A stretch of DNA of 18,690 nucleotides from SZUA-229 sp041589175 (lineage in GTDB: Bacteria; Pseudomonadota; Gammaproteobacteria; SZUA-229). How positions within the stretch are numbered: the stretch's first letter is position 1; every line of letters begins with the position of its first letter. A model generated the notes under the pieces. It saw nothing but the letters and a program-made list of their open reading frames with translations. It ran no database searches and was not told the DNA's origin. Made by a program: the position numbers and the translations under genes. The DNA lies in assembly GCA_041589175.1 (NCBI GenBank), contig JBFHWF010000049.1, forward strand, positions 1-18,690, given 5' to 3'. Positions 1 through 7,518 of this stretch are shown in pieces.

Positions 1-594
1 ATTACCTGGTGGACGATTAATGCAACGATCCGATTAATGCAAAGCTGGCCAGAAGAAGCGAATAATTTAAAGGTTGCCGTAAATCTCTCGGCAAAAGTAC
101 TGAGTGATCCGACGCTTGTTGATAGTGTTCGTAGTGCATTGAGTATCTGGGGTGAGGAAGATGAGCGACTGACACTGGAAATTACTGAAAGTGCATTGAT
201 GCAGGATATGACTACAAGTTTTATCACCCTCGAAGAACTTCGTGCGCTGGGTGTAAATGTGTCAATTGATGATTTTGGGACAGGCTATTCATCGATGGCA
301 TACTTTAAGTACATCCCCGCGAATGAACTAAAAATCGACCAGTCGTTTGTTCGTTATATGCTGGATAATTCGATGGATCAGCATATTGTTAAAACAGTTA
401 TCGAAATGGCGCATGGCTTCGATATCAAGGTTGTAGCAGAAGGCGTAGAGGATAAGGAGACATTGGTGGCGCTACGTGATCTCGGATGTGATATTGTGCA
501 GGGGTTTTATATCGCCCGACCAATGCGCCAGGGGGATTTTATCGAATGGTTATCTGAGTATGATTCTGGACAATATTTTGAGTCTGCAGATTAA
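1..594 (+). CDS. EAL-domain protein, C-terminal part (c-di-GMP phosphodiesterase type), truncated by window start
   Basis: The reading frame is open from base 1, so the methionine codon at 37 is probably internal and this is the last 197 codons of a longer protein. EAL domains hydrolyse cyclic di-GMP to pGpG using two metal ions. Visible conserved blocks, in order, are the NLS motif, the metal-binding glutamate in LEITES, the IDDFGTGYSS loop, the lysine in LKIDQSFV, the glutamate in AEGVE, and QGFYIARPM near the end. All of these support an active phosphodiesterase, but the EAL signature itself and any N-terminal sensor, receiver or GGDEF domain lie outside the window. About 20 residues follow the last motif. 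The gene converges on the cupin gene, with 38 bases between the stop codons. Family assignment is firm; activity is inferred from the retained residues. Confidence 0.93.
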   Translation: MTWWTINATIRLMQSWPEEANNLKVAVNLSAKVLSDPTLVDSVRSALSIWGEEDERLTLEITESALMQDMTTSFITLEELRALGVNVSIDDFGTGYSSMAYFKYIPANELKIDQSFVRYMLDNSMDQHIVKTVIEMAHGFDIKVVAEGVEDKETLVALRDLGCDIVQGFYIARPMRQGDFIEWLSEYDSGQYFESAD

Positions 595-632
595 AGGCTA
601 ACGCATAATATTTCTGTGAATGATTATATGCT

Positions 633-965
633 TCAGGTCTTGCCGAAGTAAATCACAGACATTTCGGTGTTCTCAGAGCATCGTAGCTCATGTGCTTCTC
701 CCGGTTCTATAACGATGCAGGTCCCGGGTTCAATTGGGTGATGGATGCCGTTGATAATAATTTCACCATGACCTGATTCAATATAAAAAATTTCAGTCAT
801 ATCCGGATGTTTATGTGCATGTGCAATTTCTCCTGGCGGAAATACTGCGCGAGAAAACTGTGTTATGTCGCTGATTTCTCCTTTGTTTATCATGACTCTC
901 TTTAGTATTTTTGAGTTATGTGAAACGGTATTGATGGGTAGTTTGTTGATGTTGTTTATTTTCAT
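633..965 (-). CDS. Small single-domain cupin protein
   Basis: A protein of about 110 residues forming one cupin barrel. Cupin motif 1 is visible as PPGEIAHAHKHPDMTEIFYIESG, in which the histidines and the glutamate are the usual metal ligands. Motif 2 is PGTCIVIEPGEAHEL with its later histidine. Substrate and role cannot be told from sequence; stand-alone cupins of this size include sugar isomerases, dioxygenase-like and storage or sensor proteins. I prefer the start at 965 (MKINNINK); an in-frame ATG at 983 would add six residues, and neither has a clear Shine-Dalgarno site. It lies downstream of rpoH on the same strand but is separated by a strong terminator, so it is probably transcribed separately. 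Confidence 0.8.
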   Translation of the reverse strand: MKINNINKLPINTVSHNSKILKRVMINKGEISDITQFSRAVFPPGEIAHAHKHPDMTEIFYIESGHGEIIINGIHHPIEPGTCIVIEPGEAHELRCSENTEMSVIYFGKT

Positions 966-1040
966 AGTACGGCAGGCTGTCATCAGCTGGGTTGCTTGGC
1001 GTGTCTAATTGATCTTATCAATAACATAATGTCTGAAAAT

Positions 1041-1073
1041 AAAAAAGGCGCTCAAATGAGCGCCTTTTTTTTT
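1041..1073 (-). terminator. Intrinsic terminator of rpoH (bidirectional form)
   Basis: A perfect 7-bp stem, GGCGCTC at 1047-1053 and GAGCGCC at 1058-1064, closes on a four-base AAAT loop. A run of six A lies on the left and nine T on the right, so the element has a U-tract when read on either strand. It starts 16 bases past the rpoH stop codon and therefore ends the rpoH transcript. No plus-strand gene is seen ending here. Confidence 0.9.
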
Positions 1074-1088
1074 GTGAGCATAAAAGGT

Positions 1089-1949
1089 TTATGCTTCCAG
1101 TACTGTACGAATTTTCTTCATGGCATTTTTTTCAAGCTGGCGAATGCGCTCAGCGGATACACCATACTTGTCAGCCAGTTCGTGCAGAGTAGCCTTGTTT
1201 TCGTCATCCATCCAGCGCGACATCAGGATGTCACGGCTGCGCTCGTCGAGGTTCTGTAAGGACTCGGTGAGCTGCTGGGTACGTTGTTCCTGCCAGTCGT
1301 CGGACTCCAGCTGTTGTGCCGGATCGCTAGTGGGCGCTGCCAGGTAGGTGGATGGCGCAACCATACTATCGTCATCTTCATCAGATGGGGCATCGAATGC
1401 CATATCGTAGTTGCTCAGGCGTGACTCCATTTCCAGAACTGTCTCCGGCTTTACGCCCAGATCTTTTGCGACGCCTTCGACTTCTTCCTTGCTGAACCAG
1501 CCCAGACGCTTCTTCGCGCTACGCAGGTTAAAAAACAGCTTGCGCTGTGCCTTGGTGGTCGCAACCTTAACGATGCGCCAGTTCTTCAGCACGTATTCAT
1601 GGATTTCAGCGCGAATCCAGTGAACGGCAAAAGATACCAGTCGCACATTGTGTTCGGGGTTGAAGCGTTTAACCGCCTTCATCAGGCCGACATTGCCTTC
1701 CTGAATCAGGTCGGCGAGTGGCAGGCCATAGCCCTGGTAGCCACGGGCAATACGAATAACAAACCGCAGATGCGACATAATCAGCTTTTGCGCGGCTTCG
1801 AGGTCACCGTGCTCCGCGAGGCGACGACCATATTCACGCTCTTCCTCTTCGGTGAGCATGGGGATCACCTGGGCATTCTGGATGTACTGATCCAGACTGC
1901 CGCTTGCCAGAGGCAAATGATTTGATGCAAGTACCAGTTCGTTTGTCAT
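1089..1949 (-). CDS. rpoH: RNA polymerase heat-shock sigma factor RpoH (sigma-32)
   Basis: This is the alternative sigma factor that directs RNA polymerase to heat-shock promoters. The protein of 286 residues matches the usual length. Region 2 is clear (SHLRFVIRIARGYQGYG, LIQEGNVGLMKAVKRF, VSFAVHWIRAEI). It is followed by the diagnostic RpoH box QRKLFFNLR and by region 4 ending in GVSAERIRQLEKNAMKK. I chose the ATG at 1949; a GTG two codons upstream (1955) is possible. The GGAG sequence upstream lies 10 bases from the ATG and 4 bases from the GTG. A perfect CIRCE operator sits 36 bases upstream of the ATG, which implies HrcA control. The gene follows ftsYEX as in many gammaproteobacteria, but with a response regulator inserted between ftsX and rpoH. 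Confidence 0.97.
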   Translation of the reverse strand: MTNELVLASNHLPLASGSLDQYIQNAQVIPMLTEEEEREYGRRLAEHGDLEAAQKLIMSHLRFVIRIARGYQGYGLPLADLIQEGNVGLMKAVKRFNPEHNVRLVSFAVHWIRAEIHEYVLKNWRIVKVATTKAQRKLFFNLRSAKKRLGWFSKEEVEGVAKDLGVKPETVLEMESRLSNYDMAFDAPSDEDDDSMVAPSTYLAAPTSDPAQQLESDDWQEQRTQQLTESLQNLDERSRDILMSRWMDDENKATLHELADKYGVSAERIRQLEKNAMKKIRTVLEA

Positions 1950-1982
1950 GTTCACTTCACTCCAAAGTGTATTCCGCCAGTA

Positions 1983-2017
1983 ATATTAGCACTCTTTTTA
2001 TTGGAGTGCTAATTATC
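1983..2017 (-). promoter_or_regulatory. rpoH: Candidate rpoH promoter overlapping CIRCE
   Basis: Two arrangements can be drawn on the minus strand. In one, a GATAAT -10 hexamer (complement of 2012-2017) abuts the operator and transcription starts within it, but no convincing -35 is seen. In the other, TTAGCA (complement of 2007-2012) acts as -35 and TAATAT (complement of 1983-1988) as -10, with an 18-base spacer lying inside the operator. Either way HrcA binding would block RNA polymerase. No good sigma-32 type promoter was found. Confidence 0.35.
1986..2012 (-). promoter_or_regulatory. CIRCE operator (HrcA binding site) upstream of rpoH
   Basis: TTAGCACTC at 1986-1994, a nine-base spacer, and GAGTGCTAA at 2004-2012 form a perfect inverted repeat with exactly the CIRCE consensus layout of 9-9-9. 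CIRCE is the operator bound by the heat-shock repressor HrcA and is usually found before groESL or dnaK. Here the only gene it can serve is rpoH, since the next gene upstream (the response regulator) ends at 2076 on the same strand. The match is too exact for chance. That HrcA is encoded in this genome is inferred; hrcA is not in the window. Confidence 0.93.
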
Positions 2018-2075
2018 GGATAAGTTCGTTCCGAATTTTAGCCAAAATCCTAAGTCATTGAAAATGTTGAATAAA

Positions 2076-2936
2076 TTAATCGTTGATTGCCAGTGGATTA
2101 TCCGGGTGCTGTATCTGCATGTACTGTTGGCGCAGCATTAACAGGTTATTGAGTCTGGCGATGAGCATAGGTTCCCGAATGGGCTTTTCGATGATGTCAT
2201 TGGCACCGGCAGAGAAAATACGGTTGGGGCCATCGGGGTCAGCATCGTAATTACTGGAGGTCGTTACCAGGATGGGAAGCTGGCTATAGCCGAGGCCGAG
2301 GCCATGGCGTATTTCCCGTATCAGGTCACGACCGCTCATATGGCCTGCTAGCTGAATATCGGTAAGTAGCAGGTCAAAAGGCTGTACGTGATCTTTGGCA
2401 AATGAGTGCTGAACGTGCTGGAGAGCCTGTTCGGCATCTTTGGCCAGCAGGTAGTTATAGCCATGCTTGCTGAGGATCTTTTTCGTTGTCAGGGCTACGG
2501 TTGGGCTGTCTTCCACATAGAGGATATTGCCGGTGAGGATGGCTTCGGGCGGGCTGGTATTGAGGAAAGAGCTGATATAGTCCACCAGCTTTCGCTGCCC
2601 CAGGTTTTTGTCGAAGTAACCATTTACTTTCTCGCAGGCCAGGCTTTCTTCGTAAATGCCGAGTTTTTCTCCAGAGATAACGATGAGGGGTGTGCGTGAA
2701 ACCTTAAGGTCTTCACGAATCAGTTTGATCAGCTGGGCGCACTGGATGTCAGGCAGATTGCGAGAGGTGGAGATCAGGTTGTATTTGTTCTGTTGTAGCA
2801 GGCGTGACACTTCATCGGCATTCATGGCGGCGTCTACCACTACTTCAGGCATGTTTTTAGCGATGAGTTTGCTGATAATTGCCAGGCTGGTTCCTGAGTG
2901 GTCAATCAGAAGTACGCGTTGCTTGCTGCTCGTCAT
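2076..2936 (-). CDS. Two-receiver response regulator without output domain; first receiver degenerate
   Basis: Taken from the ATG at 2936 the protein has 286 residues; a start at 2996 would add an unlikely basic, proline-rich leader, and neither start has a strong ribosome site. Residues ~6-125 resemble a CheY-like receiver: the acidic pocket reads LLIDHS (one acid instead of two), the phospho-acceptor position is serine (S58 in LISTSRNLPD), and the conserved lysine is kept (K110). Residues ~136-270 form an intact receiver: E142-D143, acceptor D193 in LLTDIQLAG, T225/T226, and K251 in the EKP motif. No DNA-binding or enzymatic domain follows; the short tail is about 16 residues. It lies between ftsX (97 bases upstream) and rpoH (126 bases to its start), on the same strand. 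The partner kinase is not in the window. It may act by protein-protein contact. Confidence 0.88.
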   Translation of the reverse strand: MTSSKQRVLLIDHSGTSLAIISKLIAKNMPEVVVDAAMNADEVSRLLQQNKYNLISTSRNLPDIQCAQLIKLIREDLKVSRTPLIVISGEKLGIYEESLACEKVNGYFDKNLGQRKLVDYISSFLNTSPPEAILTGNILYVEDSPTVALTTKKILSKHGYNYLLAKDAEQALQHVQHSFAKDHVQPFDLLLTDIQLAGHMSGRDLIREIRHGLGLGYSQLPILVTTSSNYDADPDGPNRIFSAGANDIIEKPIREPMLIARLNNLLMLRQQYMQIQHPDNPLAIND

Positions 2937-3033
2937 AATTCCATGCCATAAGGGTGAAGGTGCCCGGGGTCGACGGTGACCCTCTGTTTTCATCAACTAT
3001 AGCAGCTAAGCGGCAAACGGTGTGTGAGATTGT

Positions 3034-3990
3034 TCAGGATGGCTCAATTTCGCTCAGGTGACGGCCGACGGCAATCCATGAACCGGCGAGGCCAAGGAAA
3101 CAGCTGAAACCAATCAGGGTTAGAGCCTCAGACAGGTTAAGGCCTCGCAGCTGGAAGTCGCTATTGTAAAGGCTGGCCAGTTGAGAGACGGCATCATCTA
3201 GCAGGCCCATTGAAAGCACGGTGAGTAGCCAGGCGAGTATGCCCCCCGCAATGCCATACCACAGGCCGGTATAGAGAAAAGGGCGACGAATAAAGGCGTT
3301 GGTGCCACCGATGAGCTTGGTGACCTCGATCTCTTCGCGGCGATTCTGGATATCGAGTCGAATCGTATTGCCGACGACCAGTAACACGGCAATTCCAAGC
3401 AGGCTGGCGATCACCCAGATGGCACGATTGGCAATTTCCAGCATGGCAAAGAGGCGCTTAACCCATTGCAGATCAAGCTGGGCGAGTTCAACCTGTTTGA
3501 GGTTGTTGAGCTGCTTGATCAGGTACTGAATTCGATCCGGCCGAGTGGGGTCTACGACGGGCTGAATACTGAAAACATGGGGTAAAGGGTTGTCGCCAAG
3601 GGCATCCAGCGCATCACCAAAACTGGAAATTTTCATAAACTCCTTGAGCGCGGCATCTTTATGTATCAGTGAGATGTGTTTGATGTCATCGTAGAGTCGG
3701 AGCTTGTCCATCAGGCGGCGTGCCTGTTTTTCATCCACATCTTTTTTCAGGAAGACGGATATCTGTGCGCTATTGTCCCAGCCGACGCTAACATGGCTGA
3801 CGTTGTTGAGCAGCACAAACATACCGGCGGGTAATGCCAGGGCAATGGCGATAACGGCGATCGTCATCATTGAGGAAGCGGGCTGGCGACTCATGGCACC
3901 CAGGCTGGAAATGAGGGTGCGTAGGTGATTAATGAACCAGGCCTGTACGGGATGGCTTTTTGCCAGCTGATTACTGTCGGCCTTAACCAT
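3034..3990 (-). CDS. ftsX: Cell division protein FtsX (membrane subunit of FtsEX)
   Basis: FtsX is the permease-like inner-membrane partner of FtsE. FtsEX does not transport, but couples ATP hydrolysis to activation of septal murein hydrolases through EnvC-type adaptors. The sequence has an N-terminal cytoplasmic segment, a first membrane helix near residues 38-62, an extracytoplasmic domain to about residue 175, and three further helices (around 188-208, 236-258 and 284-304), the usual FtsX plan. The best start is the ATG at 3990 because GAGG lies six bases before it; this gives 318 residues and an ATGGTTAA overlap with the ftsE stop codon. An ATG at 4002 is possible. The overlap suggests translational coupling with ftsE. 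Confidence 0.95.
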   Translation of the reverse strand: MVKADSNQLAKSHPVQAWFINHLRTLISSLGAMSRQPASSMMTIAVIAIALALPAGMFVLLNNVSHVSVGWDNSAQISVFLKKDVDEKQARRLMDKLRLYDDIKHISLIHKDAALKEFMKISSFGDALDALGDNPLPHVFSIQPVVDPTRPDRIQYLIKQLNNLKQVELAQLDLQWVKRLFAMLEIANRAIWVIASLLGIAVLLVVGNTIRLDIQNRREEIEVTKLIGGTNAFIRRPFLYTGLWYGIAGGILAWLLTVLSMGLLDDAVSQLASLYNSDFQLRGLNLSEALTLIGFSCFLGLAGSWIAVGRHLSEIEPS

Positions 3991-4666
3991 GTTCTGCCTC
4001 ATGCCTGAGATCGTTATGAGTTAACAGGCCATTGTTGAGGCTGATCACCGGATTGCCCATTTTCTGAATCAGGTCCAGATCGTGGCTGGCAATCAGTACG
4101 GTTACACCAACCTGATTAAAGCGAGCAAACAGGTCCATGATTTCCCGCGACAGTTCAGGGTCAAGGTTACCGGTTGGCTCGTCTGCAAGTAATAGCCCCG
4201 GTTTATGTACGATGGCACGAGCAATACCAACACGTTGCTGTTCACCGCCAGAGAGGGTAATGGGATCAGACTTTTCTTTTTTTAGCAGGCCAACCTGATC
4301 GAGGGCGGCGCGAACACGTTTGCCGATTTCCCGGTGCTGGTAGCCAGCGATGATCAGCGGCAGGGCGACATTATCGAACACCGGGCGATCATAAAGCAGA
4401 TGATGATTCTGGAAGATGATACCGATATTACGGCGCAGGTAGGGAACCTTGCTATTACTGACACTGCTGAGATTAACGCCATCGAGTAACAGATTGCCGC
4501 GGCTAGGGCGCTCGATGAGTGCGATGAGTTTCAGGAGTGTGCTTTTGCCTGCGCCGGAGTGACCAGTGAGGTAGGCCATTTCGCCACGGGGTAAATGAAA
4601 GCTCACATTACTGAGTGCTTCGTGACCGCCGGGGTAGCGCTTACTGACATTATCAAAACGAATCAT
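3983..4666 (-). CDS. ftsE: Cell division ATP-binding protein FtsE
   Basis: This is the ABC-type ATPase of the FtsEX complex, placed on the cytoplasmic face of the division site. All nucleotide-binding motifs are present: Walker A GHSGAGKST (35-43), Q-loop glutamine at 86, signature LSGGEQQRV (138-146), Walker B LLLADE (158-163) followed by PTGNLD, and the switch histidine at 195. The 227 residues match the family. The start at 4666 gives the typical MIRFDNVSKRYPGG N-terminus, although the upstream ribosome site is weak. It lies 100 bases after ftsY and overlaps ftsX, consistent with a ftsY-ftsE-ftsX operon. Confidence 0.97.
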   Translation of the reverse strand: MIRFDNVSKRYPGGHEALSNVSFHLPRGEMAYLTGHSGAGKSTLLKLIALIERPSRGNLLLDGVNLSSVSNSKVPYLRRNIGIIFQNHHLLYDRPVFDNVALPLIIAGYQHREIGKRVRAALDQVGLLKKEKSDPITLSGGEQQRVGIARAIVHKPGLLLADEPTGNLDPELSREIMDLFARFNQVGVTVLIASHDLDLIQKMGNPVISLNNGLLTHNDLRHEAEHG

Positions 4667-4766
4667 GGAAAGCTATTGTGCACCAAGATGCTGGCGGGGA
4701 AAAGATGAAAGCGGTTAATTTGCGAAAAGCATTCAGGTTTTTCACCGGGGGTGTCGATGGTGGAGA

Positions 4767-5954
4767 TCAGTCTGGCTGTTTATCGAGCAATGCTTCGACA
4801 AACTCTTTCGCATTAAACTCACGAAGATCATCGATACCTTCACCCACGCCAATATAGCGAATTGGCGTTGCAAGTTTTTCGGCAATGGCAAACAGAATGC
4901 CGCCCTTGGCGGTGCCATCCAGTTTGGTGAGTACCAGTCCACTTAGCCCCATGGCGTCGTTAAACTGCTGAGCCTGGATCAGGCCATTCTGACCAAAGCC
5001 GGCGTCCATCACCAGCAGGGTTTCATGGGGGGCACTATCATCGAGTTTACCCATTACGCGTTTGATTTTGATGAGTTCGTCCATCAGGTTGGACTGGGTA
5101 TGCAGGCGTCCCGCGGTGTCGGCAATAACGATGTCGATATCGCGCGAACGTGCTGACTCGATGGCATCAAAAATTACCGACGCAGAGTCGGCACCGGTGC
5201 CCTGTGCTACTACGGCGACATCGTTACGCTCGCCCCAGGTCTGTAACTGTTCAACAGCAGCGGCACGGAAGGTATCACCTGCGGCCAGCATTACGGACTT
5301 GCCCTCATTCTGAAAGCGTTTGGCGAGCTTGCCAATCGTTGTGGTTTTACCGGCGCCATTAATGCCAACGACCAGAATAACGTAGGGGGATTTGCTGGTG
5401 TCTATGCTCAGGGGTTGATCAACCGGCGTAAGAATCTCCTGCATATCATCACACAGTGCATTAAACAGAGCTTCGGGATCATTGAGTTCCTTGCGGGATA
5501 CACGGCGTGTCAGATCGCTGATGATGCGTGTGGTGGCCTCGATGCCGACATCTGCGCTAAGCAGACGGGTTTCGAGTTCTTCCAGTAGCTCATCATCGAT
5601 GGTCTTTTTACCCAGTAGCAGGTCTGCCATACCGTCGGTAAGGCTGGATCGAGTTTTGCTCAAGCGATCGCGTAGTCGGCCAAACAGGCTTCTGGACGGC
5701 TGTGCGGGCTGCTCGCCCTGGTCATGTGACGATGCTGTTTCTATTGAGTCACGGTCTGTGCTGCTATCCGTTTCGGTGGCAGATGTCTCAGGCTGGCTGG
5801 TTTCTATTGGCGTATCTGCTGTATGATCTGCGGGCGTGTCCTGTGAAACGTGATGCTCTTCTTCCTCCGGCGGTGCTTGCTCAGCTTCGACGGGAGCGAC
5901 TTCGGCCTGTGGTTCAGCTGGAGTGTTTTTTTTGCGTCGGAGAAAACCAAACAT
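4767..5954 (-). CDS. ftsY: Signal recognition particle receptor FtsY
   Basis: FtsY is the SRP-GTPase receptor that docks ribosome-Ffh-nascent chain complexes at the inner membrane. The 395-residue protein has a basic N-terminus (FGFLRRKK), an acidic and Pro/Glu/Thr-rich A domain to about residue 86, an N domain from about 87 to 185, and a G domain to the end. GTPase motifs are GINGAGKTTT (198-207), DTAGRLH (279-285) and TKLDGTAKGG (343-352). One odd point is the loop DAGFGQNG (318-325), where most FtsY proteins have a Thr or Ser at the Phe position. No clear Shine-Dalgarno sequence precedes the start. It is the first gene of the minus-strand block and is divergent from the M16 peptidase gene. 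Confidence 0.97.
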   Translation of the reverse strand: MFGFLRRKKNTPAEPQAEVAPVEAEQAPPEEEEHHVSQDTPADHTADTPIETSQPETSATETDSSTDRDSIETASSHDQGEQPAQPSRSLFGRLRDRLSKTRSSLTDGMADLLLGKKTIDDELLEELETRLLSADVGIEATTRIISDLTRRVSRKELNDPEALFNALCDDMQEILTPVDQPLSIDTSKSPYVILVVGINGAGKTTTIGKLAKRFQNEGKSVMLAAGDTFRAAAVEQLQTWGERNDVAVVAQGTGADSASVIFDAIESARSRDIDIVIADTAGRLHTQSNLMDELIKIKRVMGKLDDSAPHETLLVMDAGFGQNGLIQAQQFNDAMGLSGLVLTKLDGTAKGGILFAIAEKLATPIRYIGVGEGIDDLREFNAKEFVEALLDKQPD

Positions 5955-6066
5955 AAGGAGATGAGCTCGGGCTGTATATCAGAAGGTGCTTATCCTATCA
6001 TTGTCGGGGAAATAGGGGAACTCGGCATCGGTCTGTCGGTCAGTGCTTACACGCTTATATCGCTTA

Positions 6067-6072
6067 TATAAT
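6067..6072 (+). promoter_or_regulatory. Candidate -10 box for the M16 peptidase operon
   Basis: A perfect TATAAT lies 21 bases before the start codon at 6094, in the 139-base gap between divergent ftsY and the peptidase gene. It overlaps a tandem copy of CGCTTATAT (6052-6060 and 6061-6069). No good -35 hexamer at the right distance is seen, so this is a moderate call. Confidence 0.4.
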
Positions 6073-6093
6073 GAATCTAACTGGGTGTTATTC

Positions 6094-7518
6094 ATGGAGT
6101 TAAGTTTGAAATTACGTCATTTACTGGTATTGCCAGCTATTGTCTTACTCACAGCCTGCCAGAGTGGGGCGGTGAAGTCGGGTGCGGATGCTCCCGTAGC
6201 CGAGCAGCAAAACGGGGTTTATACCTACTGGCTCGATAATGGTATGAAAATACTGGTAAAGCCAGATCATCGTTCGCCGGTGGTGGTATCCCAGGTGTGG
6301 TACAAGGTGGGTGGCTCCTATGAATATCCTGGTATTACCGGTGTGTCGCATGCGCTAGAGCATATGATGTTCAAGGGCACGAAAAACCTCAAGCCCGGTG
6401 AGTTTTCCCAGATCATTGCCGCCAATGGTGGTAGCGAAAATGCCTTTACCGGTAAAGATTACACTGCTTATTTTCAGCGCATTTCCAGTGACCGACTGGA
6501 GTTATGCCTGAAGCATGAGGCGGATCGAATGCGTAATCTGCAACTCGACGAAGCCGAGTTCCGCAAGGAGATCGAAGTCATTAAGGAGGAGCGTCGCACA
6601 CGAACAGACGATAGCCCTACGTCTCTGACCTATGAGCGTTTCAATGCAGCAGCCTTTATCAATTCCAGCTACCAGCAGCCGATTATTGGCTGGATGGAAG
6701 ACCTCGATAGTATGCAGCTGGACGATCTGCGGAACTGGTATCAGACGTGGTATGCCCCGAATAACGCAACGCTAGTGGTGGCGGGTGATGTGCAGCCGCA
6801 GCAGGTTTACCAGTGGGCAAAAAAATATTTTGGTGAATTCGAGCCATCTCATATCGAGCCACCCAAGCCAAGACGTGAGGTGCCGCAGCTGGGTGAGCGT
6901 CGCATTACAGTTAAAGCGCCTGCAGAAATTCCCTATCTATTAATGGGATATAAGGTGCCTGTGCTAAAAAATGTGGAACAGGAATGGGAAGTGTATGCCT
7001 TACAGGTGCTGGCGGGCATACTGGATGGTGGTAATAGTAGCAGACTGAGTAAACACCTGATTCGGGAAAGTGAAATCGCAACCTCGGCGGGTGCTGGCTA
7101 TGATGCTTATGCACGTCAGCAAACGTTGTTCCTGTTTGATGGTACACCTCGTCCCGGACATAGTATTGAAGAGCTTGAGCAGGCGATTCGTAAACAGATT
7201 AAGCAGATTCAGAATGTAGCGCCTTCCGCAGATGAGCTGGCCCGCGTAAAGGCGCAGGTGATGGCGGCGTCGGTGTATGAAAAAGATTCGGTTTTTTATC
7301 AGGCGATGCAACTGGGTACGCTGGAAACGGTAGGGCTTGGTTGGCAACGTAAAAACGAATATCTCGATAATATTCGCAAGGTAACATCTGAACAGGTGCA
7401 GCAGGTCGCAAAAAAATACCTGCAGAGTGAACGATTAACAGTGGCTATTCTGGAGCCTCAGCCGATTGATCCGGAAAAGCAGCGCAAGCCTGCGCGTATG
7501 GGAGGTCGTCATGGTTAA
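6094..7518 (+). CDS. M16 zinc metalloprotease, catalytic subunit, lipoprotein
   Basis: A protein of 474 residues of the pitrilysin/insulinase clan (M16B type). The N-terminus from the ATG at 6094 is a signal peptide with lipobox LTAC, so Cys22 would be lipidated and the protein anchored in the periplasm, probably to the outer membrane. A longer frame from 6043 would spoil the signal peptide. The inverted zinc motif HALEH (86-90) is intact, followed by the glutamates of VIKEERR about 75 residues later, the third metal ligand region. The two M16 half-domains follow. The downstream gene encodes a zinc-site-less M16 protein, and the two likely form a heterodimer in which this one cuts. The physiological substrate is unknown. 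Confidence 0.93.
   Translation: MELSLKLRHLLVLPAIVLLTACQSGAVKSGADAPVAEQQNGVYTYWLDNGMKILVKPDHRSPVVVSQVWYKVGGSYEYPGITGVSHALEHMMFKGTKNLKPGEFSQIIAANGGSENAFTGKDYTAYFQRISSDRLELCLKHEADRMRNLQLDEAEFRKEIEVIKEERRTRTDDSPTSLTYERFNAAAFINSSYQQPIIGWMEDLDSMQLDDLRNWYQTWYAPNNATLVVAGDVQPQQVYQWAKKYFGEFEPSHIEPPKPRREVPQLGERRITVKAPAEIPYLLMGYKVPVLKNVEQEWEVYALQVLAGILDGGNSSRLSKHLIRESEIATSAGAGYDAYARQQTLFLFDGTPRPGHSIEELEQAIRKQIKQIQNVAPSADELARVKAQVMAASVYEKDSVFYQAMQLGTLETVGLGWQRKNEYLDNIRKVTSEQVQQVAKKYLQSERLTVAILEPQPIDPEKQRKPARMGGRHG

Noticed and set aside
996..1259. Plus-strand frame across the rpoH terminator and the 3' end of rpoH
   Set aside because: It reads through the intrinsic terminator hairpin and is antisense to rpoH; it has no ribosome site or recognisable product.
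2028..2034. A GGAAC on the minus strand that resembles a sigma-E -35 element upstream of rpoH
   Set aside because: No matching sigma-E -10 (TCTGA-like) is found 16-17 bases downstream.
3198..3398. Short minus-strand frame inside ftsX
   Set aside because: It is a shadow of the ftsX frame with no independent start signal.
5961..6071. A possible 36-residue plus-strand peptide with AAGGAG directly before ATG in the ftsY/M16 gap
   Set aside because: The purine motif touches the start codon with no spacing, the peptide shows no recognisable feature, and it ends on the predicted -10 box of the peptidase operon.
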